A stretch of 64,000 bases of DNA, from positions 1,364,001 to 1,428,000 of the forward strand of contig NZ_CP047656.1 of assembly GCF_009906955.1 (NCBI RefSeq). Direction: 5' to 3'. The notes beneath the pieces are model-generated. The model was not told where the DNA came from. It saw only the letters and a list, made by a program, of their open reading frames with translations, and did no database searches. The position numbers and the translations under genes were made by a program. This document shows positions 7,950 through 18,042 of the stretch, piece after piece (position 1 is the stretch's first letter; each line of letters begins with the position of its first letter). The stretch comes from Paraglaciecola mesophila. GTDB taxonomy: Bacteria > Pseudomonadota > Gammaproteobacteria > Enterobacterales > Alteromonadaceae.

Positions 7950-8807
7950 TTATTGGGGCTCTCCGGCGTGCAATTTCACGTGTATATTCGCCATTGGCTC
8001 ACTTTGCACCAACTCAACTAACTGCTCTTTGCATAACTCAAGTACAGCAAGAAATGTCACCACCACCCCTGCCCTGCCTTCACTGGCCTGAAACAAACAA
8101 TCAAATCCGGTAAAGTCATGGCTGTTAAGTTTCTCTAAAATCAGTGCCATACGCTCCCGAGTGGATAATGCCTCAGGGGCAATCGAATGATGCTCAAAGG
8201 CACTTGCTCGTTGCAAAACATTTTGAAAACTCACCACCAAATCCTGCAAGTTCACTTTTGGCAGAATCTTGATAGGCGTAACAGATTCACTGGTTAGTGC
8301 TTGGGCACAAAATACATCTCGTTCTAAGCGCGGCACAGCATCCAGTTCTTGGGCGGCGCTTTTGATCAGTTCGTATTCTTGTAAACGCCTGACCAACTCC
8401 GCTCTTGGGTCGTCTTCGTCTTCTTCTGCATCTGGCCTTTTAGGCAGTAATAAGCGCGATTTAATCTCCGCTAAAATGGCTGCCATTAACAGGTATTCAG
8501 CCGCAAGCTCTAGCTTCAAATCTTTCATCATGTCAACGTACAACATGTATTGCTTGGTTATTTCATACACGGGCAAATTAACTAAGTCGAACTTTTGTTT
8601 GCGAATTAAGTACAACAGCAAATCCAGCGGACCTTCAAACGCATCTAGAATCAGCTCTAGTGCATCCGGCGGTATATATAAATCTTCAGGATGCTCTGTA
8701 AAGGCTTGACCATTGATAAACGCCAAGGGCAAAGGCTGTTGTACGCCTTGCCCTTGGTTTGTAGCCTCTTGCTGCTGAGCAGTTTGAAGCGCTTTATCAA
8801 TATTCAT
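7950..8807 (-). CDS. scpA: Segregation and condensation protein ScpA
   Basis: The product (285 residues) is a kleisin: the N-terminal domain carries 'FEGPLDLLLYLIRKQKFDL' (about residues 53-72), followed by 'YLLMAAILAEIKSRLLLP', and the C-terminal winged helix has 'VVTFLAVLELCKEQLV'. It bridges Smc heads together with ScpB. The first 45 residues are Gln-rich and precede the conserved domain. It lies 18 bases downstream of the YciO-like gene and is immediately followed by scpB. Confidence 0.93.
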   Translation of the reverse strand: MNIDKALQTAQQQEATNQGQGVQQPLPLAFINGQAFTEHPEDLYIPPDALELILDAFEGPLDLLLYLIRKQKFDLVNLPVYEITKQYMLYVDMMKDLKLELAAEYLLMAAILAEIKSRLLLPKRPDAEEDEDDPRAELVRRLQEYELIKSAAQELDAVPRLERDVFCAQALTSESVTPIKILPKVNLQDLVVSFQNVLQRASAFEHHSIAPEALSTRERMALILEKLNSHDFTGFDCLFQASEGRAGVVVTFLAVLELCKEQLVELVQSEPMANIHVKLHAGEPQ

Positions 8808-8825
8808 CTGTGAGTCACAGCCTGA

Positions 8826-9446
8826 TTAATTAAACGGGCTTGCGTCGCCGCTGCCCTGGCGAATAATGACAGGTTCACCTTCTGATAAATCAACCACTGT
8901 GGTGGGTTGCTCACCCAAGAAACCACCGTGAATGATCAGTCCCACCTGCTTTTCGAGTTTATCGCGAATTTCATCAGGATCAGATTCAGCCACTATCTCA
9001 TTAGGTAAAATAAGCGTGGTGGACATCATCGGCTCCCCTAACTCTTCCAATAATGCTAAGGCAATGGCGTTGTCAGGAACACGGATACCTATGGTGCGTC
9101 GTTTCGGGTTCTGCAAGCGTTTTGGCACTTCTTTGGTGGCCTTTAAAATAAAGGTGTAAGGGCCTGGAGTGTTATTCTTAATCATCCGAAAGGCAGCATT
9201 ATCCACCCGTGCATATTCAGACAACTCAGACATATCACGGCACATCAGCGTGAAATTGTGATCTTTACCGATTTGACGAATACGACAAATTTGCTCTAGG
9301 GCGTTTTTGTCGTCCATATGGCAGCCAATGGAATAACCAGAATCTGTTGGGTAAACCACCACTTCGCCGCTATGAATTAACTCACACGCTTGCTTAATCA
9401 AACGCGCTTGAGGGTTATCGGGGTGAATATAAAAAAATTGGCTCAT
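8826..9446 (-). CDS. yciO: YciO/Sua5-type threonylcarbamoyl-AMP synthase-like protein
   Basis: The 206-residue protein is a single Sua5/YciO/YrdC domain: 'VVYPTDSGYSIGCHMDDK' (ATP/threonine site), 'KNNTPGPYTFILKAT', 'RTIGIRVPDN' and a C-terminal 'VIIRQGSG'. The 'SGYSIGC' variation and the neighbourhood (rnmV upstream, scpA/rluB downstream) point to YciO rather than the tRNA t6A enzyme TsaC. YciO is related to threonylcarbamoyladenylate synthases, but its cellular role is less clear. Probably co-transcribed with rnmV and scpAB. Confidence 0.88.
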   Translation of the reverse strand: MSQFFYIHPDNPQARLIKQACELIHSGEVVVYPTDSGYSIGCHMDDKNALEQICRIRQIGKDHNFTLMCRDMSELSEYARVDNAAFRMIKNNTPGPYTFILKATKEVPKRLQNPKRRTIGIRVPDNAIALALLEELGEPMMSTTLILPNEIVAESDPDEIRDKLEKQVGLIIHGGFLGEQPTTVVDLSEGEPVIIRQGSGDASPFN

Positions 9447-9478
9447 AATCGTTACTTCCCAGTAAGTTACACGCGTAA

Positions 9479-10348
9479 TTACGCGTTAGATGTTGCGTTA
9501 ACTGACGGGTCGATGAATGACCAGTCATGCCAAATAGGGGTTAAATGTTCTGGCACCCCCAAATTTTTACCTAATTCAGTCCAACGACTCACAAAATGAA
9601 AATCGGAACCAGCTGATGCTTGTAAGTTATGCTCTGTGGCTAATTCAATAATCAACTTTCGTTTTTCAGGGTTAATACGTGCGTGGGTGGTTTCTATCCC
9701 ATCGCCCCCCGCAACCTTGAATTCACTTACTAATCTACGCAGCCATTTGGCCGTCATATCATAATGACCTGGGTGGGCGATAACCGCTTTGCCCCCAGCG
9801 TCGTGGATCCACTCAATGGCCTCTTCAATTGAGATCCATCGTGGCTTAACATGGGCGCGTTTGCCCTTGCCTAGATATTTTTTAAAGGCACTATCGAAGT
9901 CACGCACTTCTTTGCGCTCAACCAACACACGAGCAAAGTGCGCACGAGTTAGCTGCCCTTCCCCTGCTAATAACTTTGCATCGTCTAGCACATTTTCAAC
10001 CCCAGCTTTTGCGAGCTTATCTGACATTTTCTGAGCTCGCTCGTCTCGCTCTTGTTTTTGCGCCACTAAGCGTTGACGAAATACTCTGTCGTCTTTGTCT
10101 AGGTTGAGCCCTAATATATGAATGTCGAAGTTATGCCAAGAAGTAGAAAGCTCTATGCCGTTAACAATGTGCATCATGCGCTTTTGTTTGGCTTGATGGG
10201 CCCTAGCCTCATCTAAGGCTTGCACTGTGTCGTGGTCAGTAATAGCCAATACGTCTACTTGCATATTGTTCGCGCGGTCCACCAGCTCAACAGGAGAAAG
10301 TTGACCGTCAGAATAGTAGGTATGGCAGTGCAAATCGATTTTCATCAA
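9479..10348 (-). CDS. rnm: PHP-domain 5'-3' exoribonuclease RNase AM (TrpH/YciV)
   Basis: The 289-residue protein has the PHP metal-binding motifs in order: DLHCHTYYSDG at the N terminus, 'DVLAITDHDT' near 34-43, 'IELSTSW', 'AVIAHPGHYD' and 'SAGSDFH' near the C terminus. This is the YciV/TrpH family, now known as the RNase AM exoribonuclease, which trims the 5' ends of 23S/16S/5S rRNA precursors and degrades short RNAs. It is divergent from the trp operon, exactly as in Escherichia coli. Confidence 0.9.
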   Translation of the reverse strand: MMKIDLHCHTYYSDGQLSPVELVDRANNMQVDVLAITDHDTVQALDEARAHQAKQKRMMHIVNGIELSTSWHNFDIHILGLNLDKDDRVFRQRLVAQKQERDERAQKMSDKLAKAGVENVLDDAKLLAGEGQLTRAHFARVLVERKEVRDFDSAFKKYLGKGKRAHVKPRWISIEEAIEWIHDAGGKAVIAHPGHYDMTAKWLRRLVSEFKVAGGDGIETTHARINPEKRKLIIELATEHNLQASAGSDFHFVSRWTELGKNLGVPEHLTPIWHDWSFIDPSVNATSNA

Positions 10349-10573
10349 ACCCTAAATAAACCCTTTTAACGTGTACCCGAAAGATACATTTACAAAATTG
10401 ACTGTTGACAGAGAAGCAAAATTGTTTTCTTCTATACACCTCAAGTGTGTATTATACGCATTTGGTGATGAATAGCAGACAAAACCTGAAAAAAGACCAT
10501 GTTTGTTATCAAACGATAGATTATCGCACGCCCGACAATGATTTGCGCGTGCACAAAACGAGATTTTATACTA

Positions 10574-10633
10574 ATGAATACAGCATTACGCGTTTCAACT
10601 AAACTAATTTGGTGGTGGCACATCCCTAACTAG
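10574..10633 (+). CDS. trpL: trp operon leader peptide with three tandem Trp codons
   Basis: A 19-codon ORF starts at ATG 10574 and ends in TAG 10631-10633; it reads MNTALRVSTKLIWWWHIPN, with consecutive TGG codons at 10610-10618. Three adjacent Trp codons in a tiny ORF just before an attenuator hairpin and trpE are diagnostic of a trp leader peptide. The ribosome would stall on these codons when charged tRNA-Trp is scarce and so shift the downstream RNA fold. Its ribosome binding site is weak (ACGAG). It is too short for normal gene calling. Confidence 0.93.
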   Translation: MNTALRVSTKLIWWWHIPN

Positions 10634-10698
10634 CGGGCTGTGAGCGTATGTATTTGTGCGATTAAACAAGAAAAGCCCGTATAATACGGGCTTTTTTT
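10619..10698 (+). promoter_or_regulatory. trp attenuator: mutually exclusive hairpins
   Basis: Three competing pairings are visible. Pause hairpin 1:2: CACATCCC (10619-10626) with GGGCTGTG (10635-10642), one mismatch. Anti-terminator 2:3: CGGGCT (10634-10639) with AGCCCG (10674-10679). Terminator 3:4: AAAAGCCCG (10671-10679) with CGGGCTTTT (10687-10695), with a T run at 10692-10698. Stalling at the Trp codons, which overlap arm 1, would free arm 2 to capture arm 3 and prevent termination. Confidence 0.9.
10671..10698 (+). terminator. Rho-independent terminator (trp attenuator)
   Basis: AAAAGCCCG and CGGGCTTTT form a G/C-rich stem followed by seven T residues, 87 bases before the trpE start. 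It is the terminator element of the attenuator. Confidence 0.92.
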
Positions 10699-10784
10699 AT
10701 GCCCGATTGAAAATTACGACCCGATTAATGCCCAATAAAGACAACACCTGTAACAGGTTATAAACAAGGTTATCGAGAAAAATC

Positions 10785-12419
10785 ATGAGCTTAGCGCAAC
10801 TAACAGAACAAGCCGGAAAAGTAGAAACGCTACTTCTCAGTGCTGATTATGTGGCGGATCCACTTCAAGCGTATCAATATTTATGTCAGGGCCAGCCCCA
10901 CAATTTGCTGCTTGAGTCAGCGGAAATTGACAGTAAAGACAATTTAAAAAGCTTAATATTGGTCGATGCAGCGATAAAAATGCAATGCGATGGCAATGTC
11001 GTGACCTGCCAAGCATTAACCGATAACGGTGCCGCTGTTTTACCTTTGTTTATCCAGTACTGCCCACAAGGTGTCGAGCACGCTTTTGATGTAGCCGCAC
11101 GCACAGTAACCTTAACGTTTACCTTTAGCGACAGCGAATTAGACGAAGATAGCCGATTGAAAGCGCCTGCGGTATTTGATGCACTGCGCCTACTAATCAA
11201 CCAAGTTGTGGCTATTCGACCACATCCTGAAGCGCTGTTTTTAGGTGGCGCATTTGCATATGACTTGCTTGCGACCTTTGAGCAATTACCTCATGTGAGG
11301 GACAGTGAAAATACCTGCCCTGACTTTGTTTTCTATTTGGCCGAAACTTTATTGCTAATTGACCATCAGGCGAAAAAAACCGAATTAATTGGTAGCGTAT
11401 TTAGCGGCAAAAATGTTGGTAATAACTATTTCGCCATCAGCCAGCGTTTAGAGCAAATTAAACACAAGCTGGGCAAAGACATGCCCGTGCCAGAGCTTGA
11501 TTCACCTAGTGTTACCCCAGATGAATTGAAAATCAGCAAATCGGATGCTGAATTCATTCAAGATGTAGAAAACCTCAAACAACATATTTTAGCCGGTGAT
11601 ATATTCCAAGTCGTGCCCTCTCGTACTTTTAGTTTACCTTGTCCTGATCCACACAAAGCCTACAAGGCGTTAAAAGTGCAAAACCCGAGTCCCTATATGT
11701 TTTTCATGCAAGATATTGATTTTTGCATGTTTGGTGCCTCTCCTGAATCAGCGCTTAAGTACTTAAAAGATACCAACCAAGTTGAGATTTACCCTATCGC
11801 TGGCACGCGTCCTCGGGGTAAACATGCTGATGGCTCAATTAATTTGGATCTAGACAGCCGCATCGAACTGAATTTACGCGAAGATGAAAAAGAAAAGTCA
11901 GAACATTTAATGTTGGTCGATTTAGCCCGCAACGATGTGGCGAAAGTATCAAAACCAGGTACAAGGCACTTAAAAGACTTGCTAAAAGTAGACCGCTATT
12001 CTCATGTAATGCACCTTGTTTCCAAAGTAGTTGGCCAATTACGCGACGATTTAGATGCTCTGCATGCCTATCAAGCCTGTATGAACATGGGCACCTTAGT
12101 GGGTGCGCCTAAAGTCAGTGCTGCCAGCCTTATTCGCGAAGTCGAGAAGCAACGCAGGGGCAGCTACGGAGGCGCGGTGGGTTACGTTAACGGCCATGGT
12201 GACATGGATACCTGCATCGTTATCCGCTCCGCGTTTATCAAAAATAACACTGCTCATATCCAGGCGGGTGCAGGCGTGGTATTTGATTCAGACCCGCAAT
12301 CTGAAGCAGATGAAACCCGAGGTAAAGCACAAGCGGTTATTCGCGCAATACTTACCTCTCACGAGGGGCGAAGCGCTATCTCACCTAACCTTACTCAAAC
12401 AGCGAAGGAGGCAAAATAA
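10785..12419 (+). CDS. trpE: Anthranilate synthase component I
   Basis: The 544-residue product converts chorismate to anthranilate with ammonia delivered by TrpG. The feedback-inhibition motif LLESA lies at residues 42-46, where Trp binds. The C-terminal chorismate-binding domain shows 'DIFQVVPSR', 'PSPYMFFM', 'FGASPESAL', 'PIAGTRPRG', 'LMLVDLARND' and 'GAPKVSA', and ends with 'QAGAGVVFDSDP'. It is slightly longer than the E. coli enzyme (520). It is the first structural gene of the operon after the attenuator; its stop overlaps the trpG start (TAATG). Confidence 0.96.
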   Translation: MSLAQLTEQAGKVETLLLSADYVADPLQAYQYLCQGQPHNLLLESAEIDSKDNLKSLILVDAAIKMQCDGNVVTCQALTDNGAAVLPLFIQYCPQGVEHAFDVAARTVTLTFTFSDSELDEDSRLKAPAVFDALRLLINQVVAIRPHPEALFLGGAFAYDLLATFEQLPHVRDSENTCPDFVFYLAETLLLIDHQAKKTELIGSVFSGKNVGNNYFAISQRLEQIKHKLGKDMPVPELDSPSVTPDELKISKSDAEFIQDVENLKQHILAGDIFQVVPSRTFSLPCPDPHKAYKALKVQNPSPYMFFMQDIDFCMFGASPESALKYLKDTNQVEIYPIAGTRPRGKHADGSINLDLDSRIELNLREDEKEKSEHLMLVDLARNDVAKVSKPGTRHLKDLLKVDRYSHVMHLVSKVVGQLRDDLDALHAYQACMNMGTLVGAPKVSAASLIREVEKQRRGSYGGAVGYVNGHGDMDTCIVIRSAFIKNNTAHIQAGAGVVFDSDPQSEADETRGKAQAVIRAILTSHEGRSAISPNLTQTAKEAK

Positions 12420-13054
12420 TGACGTTACCTAAGGTGTCTTCTTCAGCCAATACGACCCACGTTTTCTTGGTCGATAATTTTGATTCATTTACCTATAACC
12501 TAGTAGATGAACTGCGCACCATGGGCATGGCATTAACGGTTTATCGTAATTGTGTGTCACCTCACGCTATTTTCGAAAAAATGCAACAGCAAGCCAAGCT
12601 TAGCCAAGTGATTCTGCTTTTATCACCTGGGCCAGGAGCGCCAGCTGACGCAGGTTGTATGCCTACGCTTATCAACCTGGTAAAGGGTGTATTTCCAGTA
12701 CTCGGCATTTGCTTGGGTCATCAAGCTATTGTGGACTCCTACGGCGGTAACATTATACGCGCTGATGTGGTCATGCACGGTAAATCATCTTTAATCAGCC
12801 ACAATGGTGATAAAATGTTTGCCAACTTACCACAGCCTTTGCCGGTTGCTCGCTATCATTCTCTGATGGCCAGCAACATGCCAGCCGAATTGACAGTATT
12901 AGCTCAATTTGAAGCAGTGCCTATGGCAGTTTGCCACGAGCAAGATAGAATGCTGGGCTTTCAGTTTCACCCCGAATCTATTTTAACCGCCTTTGGCAGT
13001 CAGTTATTGATGCAAAGCATTGATTATTTAACCCAAGACCAAGTGAACGATTAG
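12419..13054 (+). CDS. trpG: Anthranilate synthase component II (glutamine amidotransferase)
   Basis: The 211-residue product is a class I glutamine amidotransferase: 'VDNFDSFTYNL' at the N terminus, 'LSPGPGAP' near 69-75, the nucleophile elbow GICLGHQ (Cys98) and the His-Glu pair in 'FQFHPES'. It supplies ammonia to TrpE. It is a stand-alone TrpG, not fused to TrpD as in E. coli. It overlaps the trpE stop by one base and is 9 bases before trpD. Confidence 0.95.
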   Translation: MTLPKVSSSANTTHVFLVDNFDSFTYNLVDELRTMGMALTVYRNCVSPHAIFEKMQQQAKLSQVILLLSPGPGAPADAGCMPTLINLVKGVFPVLGICLGHQAIVDSYGGNIIRADVVMHGKSSLISHNGDKMFANLPQPLPVARYHSLMASNMPAELTVLAQFEAVPMAVCHEQDRMLGFQFHPESILTAFGSQLLMQSIDYLTQDQVND

Positions 13055-13063
13055 AGGACAAAC

Positions 13064-14086
13064 ATGCTATTTCCATTACTTGAAACGCTTTATCAAGGTA
13101 AAGCCCTTAGCCAAAACGAAGCCACGGATGTGTTTAATCAAATCGTAACAGGCCAGGTAGATAACATAGTGTTGTCCTCGTTGTTAACTGCGTTGAAGAT
13201 CAAGGGTGAAACACCAGAAGAAATAGCCGGTGCAGCCCAAGCGATGATCCAAAATGCCAGTGCTATCAAGCGCCCAGAATATGATTTTGCTGACATAGTG
13301 GGTACCGGTGGTGATGGTCACAACACCATCAACATTTCATCTGCGGCCGCTATCGTTGCAGCCAGCTGTGGCGTTAAAGTCGCTAAACATGGTAATCGAA
13401 GTGTTTCGAGTAAATCTGGTTCAGCGGATTTATTTAATGCCTTTGGTATGAAGCTAGATATGTCACCAGCAGTGGCCCGTGAATGTTTAGACAAATCAAA
13501 TTTATGCTTCCTATTTGCCCCTGTTTATCATGCAGGGATCAAGCATGCTATGCCGGTTCGTACCACCTTAAAAACCCGCACTATTTTTAATCTACTGGGG
13601 CCTTTGGTTAATCCAATGCAACCTAGCCATATGATGATAGGCGTATATGCACCTGAACTTGTTATGCCCTTCGCACGTACATTGCAGCTACTAGGCTACA
13701 AAAAAGCACTCGTGGTACATGGCAGTGGTCTAGACGAACTGGCGGTTCATGGACCCTCTATGGTGGTCGAGATTAACGGTGACACGCTGAACGAATACTC
13801 ACTGTCGCCCAGTGATTTTGGCCTTGAAGAATATCCTTTAGCCGCCATAGAAGGTGGGGTACCGGATGAAAACAAACAATTAATTCAAGATGTGCTAACC
13901 GGTGAAGGTCAAAAAGCCCATGAAGCAGCGGTCGCCATGAATGCAGGTGCTTTGATCAAATTATGTGGACACGCGGACACCTATCAGCAAGGGGCTAAGT
14001 TGGCGCTCGATGCGATGCAAGCAAAGCGCCCATTGCAGGTAATTGAAGCCTCATCTGAAGTTAGCCGCAGCCACGACATCATTTAA
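13064..14086 (+). CDS. trpD: Anthranilate phosphoribosyltransferase
   Basis: The 340-residue product transfers phosphoribose from PRPP to anthranilate. The PRPP-binding glycine-rich loop '[16 protein letters not shown]' is at about 78-93, followed by '[15 protein letters not shown]' and the anthranilate-site '[12 protein letters not shown]'. The length matches the family. It sits 9 bases after trpG with an AGAGGA ribosome binding site and 11 bases before trpCF. Confidence 0.96.
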   Translation: MLFPLLETLYQGKALSQNEATDVFNQIVTGQVDNIVLSSLLTALKIKGETPEEIAGAAQAMIQNASAIKRPEYDFADIVGTGGDGHNTINISSAAAIVAASCGVKVAKHGNRSVSSKSGSADLFNAFGMKLDMSPAVARECLDKSNLCFLFAPVYHAGIKHAMPVRTTLKTRTIFNLLGPLVNPMQPSHMMIGVYAPELVMPFARTLQLLGYKKALVVHGSGLDELAVHGPSMVVEINGDTLNEYSLSPSDFGLEEYPLAAIEGGVPDENKQLIQDVLTGEGQKAHEAAVAMNAGALIKLCGHADTYQQGAKLALDAMQAKRPLQVIEASSEVSRSHDII

Positions 14087-14097
14087 AGGAAGCCTAA

Positions 14098-15504
14098 ATG
14101 GCCAATGTATTAGAAAAAATTGTTGCCGATAAGCGTCAAGAAATAGCCCAGCGTAAAGTGGATTTCCCTTTAGCGCACTTTAAAGATGGTCTGACGCCTT
14201 CAACGCGTAGCTTTTTTGATGCGCTCAATCAGCCCAATGCCGGCTATATTTTAGAGTGTAAGAAGGCGTCGCCTTCAAAAGGTTTGATCAGAGACGATTT
14301 CAATTTAGATGAGATCATTGAAGCCTACTTACCTTACGCTGCGTGCATCTCGGTGTTGACTGATGAAAAGTACTTTCAAGGCAAGTTCGAATATTTAGAA
14401 TATGTTAGAGAACATGTTACCCAGCCTGTGATCAACAAAGACTTTTTCGTTGATCCCTACCAAGTTTACTTGGCTCGTCATCACAACGCTGATGCCATCT
14501 TATTGATGTTATCAGTGCTTAATGACGAAGAGTATCGCGAATTAGCCGATATCGCCCACAGCCTTGACCTTGATGTATTAACGGAAGTGAGCAACGAAGA
14601 AGAGGCCCACCGCGCGGTTGCGCTTAAGGCCAATATTATCGGTATCAACAACCGCAATTTACGAGATTTGAGTACTGATTTAGCCACCACTGAACACTTG
14701 GTCCCATTAATTAATCAAGCGTCTCACGAACACGTGATTATTTCAGAGTCCGGTATTTATACTCATCAAGATGTACGCCGCTTGTCCCCCATCGTTGATG
14801 GATTTCTTGTGGGTAGTGCACTAATGGCTGAGGATAATGTAGCCCAAGCCGTGAAGCGTTTAGTGTACGGGACCGTGAAAGTGTGCGGCATGACCCGCGC
14901 TAAAGACGCCACAGACGTAGCGACTATGGGTGCCAGTTACGCAGGGCTTATATTCGCCGAAAAGTCAAAACGTTACTTATCACTTGATGACGCAAAAGAC
15001 ATAGTAGCGGCTGTACCATTTAACTATGTAGGCGTATTCGTTGACGCCAATATTGCATTTGTCGTTGAATATGCCACCACCCTTGGTTTAGTCGCCGTGC
15101 AATTACATGGAAACGAATCACAGGCCTATATTACTGAATTGCGCGCAGCTCTGAACGATGCAAATTTACTTAGTTGTCAAATATGGTTAGCCAAGGGGAT
15201 CACTGATACCCTACCCGCCCTTGATGAAGATAGCGTTGACCGTTTCGTTCTGGATTGCAAAGTAGGCGATCAAAGTGGCGGTACTGGTCAAGCGTTCGAT
15301 TGGCAACTGTTCGCACAGGCTGATCTAAGTGCCCTAACCCGCAGCAAAATCATTCTGGCCGGTGGCATCAACGTAGACAATGCACAGCAAGCCGCTGCCC
15401 TTGGCCTAGGTGGAATTGATGTAAACTCAGGCGTTGAAGACGCCCCAGGCAAAAAATCTGAGCAAAAGCTGCAGCGCGTGTTTGAAAAGTTACGCGCGTA
15501 TTAG
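14098..15504 (+). CDS. trpCF: Bifunctional indole-3-glycerol phosphate synthase / phosphoribosylanthranilate isomerase
   Basis: The 468-residue protein is a fusion of two TIM barrels. TrpC occupies about 1-255: 'ILECKKASPSKGLI', 'VINKDFFVDPYQ', 'TEVSNEEEAH', 'IGINNRNL' and 'ISESGI'. TrpF begins near residue 259 with 'VKVCGMTRAKDA' and continues with 'VGVFVDANI', 'QLHGNES' and 'LAGGINVDNA'. TrpF isomerises phosphoribosylanthranilate, and TrpC closes the indole ring. This fusion is typical of enterobacteria and Alteromonadales. It ends 55 bases before trpB. Confidence 0.96.
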   Translation: MANVLEKIVADKRQEIAQRKVDFPLAHFKDGLTPSTRSFFDALNQPNAGYILECKKASPSKGLIRDDFNLDEIIEAYLPYAACISVLTDEKYFQGKFEYLEYVREHVTQPVINKDFFVDPYQVYLARHHNADAILLMLSVLNDEEYRELADIAHSLDLDVLTEVSNEEEAHRAVALKANIIGINNRNLRDLSTDLATTEHLVPLINQASHEHVIISESGIYTHQDVRRLSPIVDGFLVGSALMAEDNVAQAVKRLVYGTVKVCGMTRAKDATDVATMGASYAGLIFAEKSKRYLSLDDAKDIVAAVPFNYVGVFVDANIAFVVEYATTLGLVAVQLHGNESQAYITELRAALNDANLLSCQIWLAKGITDTLPALDEDSVDRFVLDCKVGDQSGGTGQAFDWQLFAQADLSALTRSKIILAGGINVDNAQQAAALGLGGIDVNSGVEDAPGKKSEQKLQRVFEKLRAY

Positions 15505-15559
15505 TCTTAGGCTCTATGAGCCGCTCACAAGTTAACGTATTAAAAAACGAGAAACGATT

Positions 15560-16747
15560 ATGAACCATTTAGAGAGCAAATTCGGACAGTTTGGAGGCAT
15601 GTATGTGCCAGAACTGCTTATTCCCGCGCTTGATCAACTAGAACAAGCATTCATTGACGCGCAAAACGATCCTGAATTTCAAAAAGAATTCATTGAATTA
15701 CTCACCGACTACGCAGGGCGCCCAACAGCCATGACCTTGTCGCGTAATCTGGTATCAAACCCCAACGTCAAACTTTACTTAAAACGCGAAGACTTACTTC
15801 ATGGCGGCGCGCACAAAACCAATCAAGTATTGGGTCAAGCACTACTGACTAAGCGTATGGGTAAAACCGAAGTTATCGCTGAAACAGGCGCTGGGCAACA
15901 CGGCGTTGCCACGGCACTGGCCTGCGCACTGTTAGGCCTAAAAGCACGTATATATATGGGAGCGAAAGACGTCGAACGTCAAGCACCGAATGTATTTAGA
16001 ATGCGTTTAATGGGCGCAGAAGTCATTCCCGTGAATGCGGGCTCAGGCACCCTAAAAGATGCCGTTAATGAAGCCATGCGTGACTGGTCAGCGACATACG
16101 ACAAAGCCCATTATCTGCTTGGCACTGCAGCTGGGCCTCACCCATTCCCGACGATTGTGCGCGAATTCCACCGCATGATAGGTGAAGAAACCCGTGCACA
16201 AATTATGGCTAAAGAAGGCCGCTTGCCTGATGCGGTAGTCGCCTGCGTGGGTGGCGGTTCAAATGCGATTGGTATGTTTGCAGATTTTATTGATGAACCA
16301 AGCGTACAGCTAATTGGTGTTGAACCTGCTGGTAAAGGCCTGCACACCGCCGAGCATGGCGCTGCAATTGGTAAAGGTACGACCGGAATTTTACACGGTG
16401 CGTATAGCTACATAATGCAAGATGAAGACGGTCAAATTGAAGAGTCTTACTCGGTCTCCGCTGGGCTTGACTATCCTGCTGTTGGCCCCCAGCACGCCCA
16501 TTTAAGCGATATTGGCCGTGCTACTTATACCGCAGTTACGGATGATGAAGCCCTGTATGCGTTTCAATTGCTATCACGCAAAGAAGGCATCATTCCCGCA
16601 CTTGAATCATCCCATGCCCTAGCTCACGCCTTAAATATGGCAGATGAAGCCGAAGACGGGACAATCATCGTAGTCAATTTATCCGGTCGTGGTGACAAAG
16701 ATTTAGCCCACGTACACAGCATTTTGGGAGGCAAAACCAATGAGTAA
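15560..16747 (+). CDS. trpB: Tryptophan synthase beta subunit
   Basis: The 395-residue PLP enzyme condenses indole with serine. The N terminus '[13 protein letters not shown]' and the PLP lysine in HGGAHKTNQ (Lys86) are clear, followed by '[12 protein letters not shown]', the phosphate-binding '[12 protein letters not shown]' and '[10 protein letters not shown]' near the C terminus. It is channelled with TrpA; the stop region of trpB overlaps the start of trpA by 8 bases, consistent with coupled translation. Confidence 0.97.
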   Translation: MNHLESKFGQFGGMYVPELLIPALDQLEQAFIDAQNDPEFQKEFIELLTDYAGRPTAMTLSRNLVSNPNVKLYLKREDLLHGGAHKTNQVLGQALLTKRMGKTEVIAETGAGQHGVATALACALLGLKARIYMGAKDVERQAPNVFRMRLMGAEVIPVNAGSGTLKDAVNEAMRDWSATYDKAHYLLGTAAGPHPFPTIVREFHRMIGEETRAQIMAKEGRLPDAVVACVGGGSNAIGMFADFIDEPSVQLIGVEPAGKGLHTAEHGAAIGKGTTGILHGAYSYIMQDEDGQIEESYSVSAGLDYPAVGPQHAHLSDIGRATYTAVTDDEALYAFQLLSRKEGIIPALESSHALAHALNMADEAEDGTIIVVNLSGRGDKDLAHVHSILGGKTNE

Positions 16748-17564
16748 TCAATTGAACAGCGACCGCTACGGAGATATGTTCACGCGCTTAGACGCAGCCA
16801 ATGAAGGGGCGTTTGTACCTTTCGTCATGCTTGGCGATCCTGATATTGCCACCTCATTAGAGATTCTAAAAGCGTTAGCTGAAGGCGGTGCAGACGCACT
16901 AGAACTAGGCATTCCTTATTCTGACCCTATTGCTGATGGCCCCACTATCCAGCAAGCAAGTATCCGCGCCCTAAGTCACAAAATACACCCAAGAGATTGT
17001 TTTGAGGTGATACGTCAGTTCCGTGAGATCTACCCTGATACGCCAATCGGTTTATTACTTTACAGTAACTTGGTTATTAAACCGGGACTTGAAAAGTTTT
17101 ATAATGATGCGGCGAATGTGGGCGTTGACTCTATTCTCATTGCTGATGTACCGCTTCGCGAAGCAGACCGTTTTATTGATATCGCCACACAAACAGGCGT
17201 TAAACAAATACTGATCGCTCCACCAAATGCCAGTGATAAAACCTTGGCTGAAATTGGTAAAAAATCACAAGGCTATACTTACCTACTTGGCCGAGCTGGC
17301 GTAACCGGAGCAGAAACAGCTGCAACCATCCCTGCTAGCGAACTGATTGCTAAGTTAACCCAATATAAAGTCGCGCCGCCTCTATTAGGGTTTGGTATCT
17401 CCAAGCCAGAGCAAGTTAAAGAAGCGATTAGTGCTGGGGCTGCCGGCGCTATTTCAGGCTCCGCCACAGTGAATATCATTGCGGAAAATTTATCTCAACC
17501 TGAAGTCATGCTTAGCAAGTTGCGCGATTTCGTCAGTGCGATGAAACAGGCGACTAAAAAATAA
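16740..17564 (+). CDS. trpA: Tryptophan synthase alpha subunit
   Basis: The 274-residue TIM-barrel protein cleaves indole-3-glycerol phosphate to indole and glyceraldehyde 3-phosphate. The catalytic residues are Glu55 in '[11 protein letters not shown]' and Asp66 in 'IADGPTI'. The phosphate-binding 'GFGISKPEQ' and 'AISGSA' near the C terminus complete the site. It is the last biosynthetic gene of the trp operon and is followed 9 bases later by yciI. Confidence 0.96.
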   Translation: MSNQLNSDRYGDMFTRLDAANEGAFVPFVMLGDPDIATSLEILKALAEGGADALELGIPYSDPIADGPTIQQASIRALSHKIHPRDCFEVIRQFREIYPDTPIGLLLYSNLVIKPGLEKFYNDAANVGVDSILIADVPLREADRFIDIATQTGVKQILIAPPNASDKTLAEIGKKSQGYTYLLGRAGVTGAETAATIPASELIAKLTQYKVAPPLLGFGISKPEQVKEAISAGAAGAISGSATVNIIAENLSQPEVMLSKLRDFVSAMKQATKK

Positions 17565-17573
17565 GGAAAGCCC

Positions 17574-17873
17574 ATGTGGTATTTAGTGTATTCACAAGAT
17601 GTAGAAAATAGTTTGCCCCTGCGCAAACAAACGCGCGCTGCGCACTTAGCACGCTTGCAACAACTAACTGATGAAGGGCGTTTGTTGGTCGCAGGGCCAT
17701 GCCCAGCCATTGATAGCAAAGATCCTGGTGAAGCTGGGTTTACCGGCTCTGTGGTTATTGCTGACTTTCTCAGCTTGGAGGACGCCCAAGCTTGGGCTGA
17801 TGCAGACCCGTATATGGATGCAGGTGTGTATAAGGAAGTCACAGTAAAACCTTATATCAAAGTACTTCCTTAA
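17574..17873 (+). CDS. yciI: YciI family protein
   Basis: The 99-residue protein has the ferredoxin-like YciI fold: '[11 protein letters not shown]' at the N terminus, the conserved His in '[11 protein letters not shown]', '[10 protein letters not shown]', '[20 protein letters not shown]' and a C-terminal 'VKPY'. Family members resemble muconolactone isomerase, and the His and Asp residues suggest a catalytic pocket, but the reaction is not settled. It follows trpA closely with an AAGGAAAG ribosome binding site and probably belongs to the same transcript. Confidence 0.9.
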   Translation: MWYLVYSQDVENSLPLRKQTRAAHLARLQQLTDEGRLLVAGPCPAIDSKDPGEAGFTGSVVIADFLSLEDAQAWADADPYMDAGVYKEVTVKPYIKVLP

Positions 17874-18042
17874 TCGGTATTCCTTTGCATATAGGAGTAA
17901 CGAACCTTCAGTGCGGGGCATTCTTCGGGTTTACTCGAATTTGTCTCGCTGATTGTGTCATTAATTGTCTCGCACCCTGCCCCACATTTCGTGACGCGTT
18001 AGCCAACGCTATTCAAAACAAAAGTAATAGAAGGACAACGAG

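Noticed and set aside
10349-10573. TrpR operator upstream of trpL
   Set aside because: No clear CTAG-type TrpR box could be found; a TTGACA (10405-10410) is present, but spacing to the nearest TATACA is too long, so I do not call a promoter.
10405-10602. 65-codon ORF before the trp leader
   Set aside because: It overlaps the promoter and the leader peptide in another frame, with unlikely composition; trpL explains the region better.
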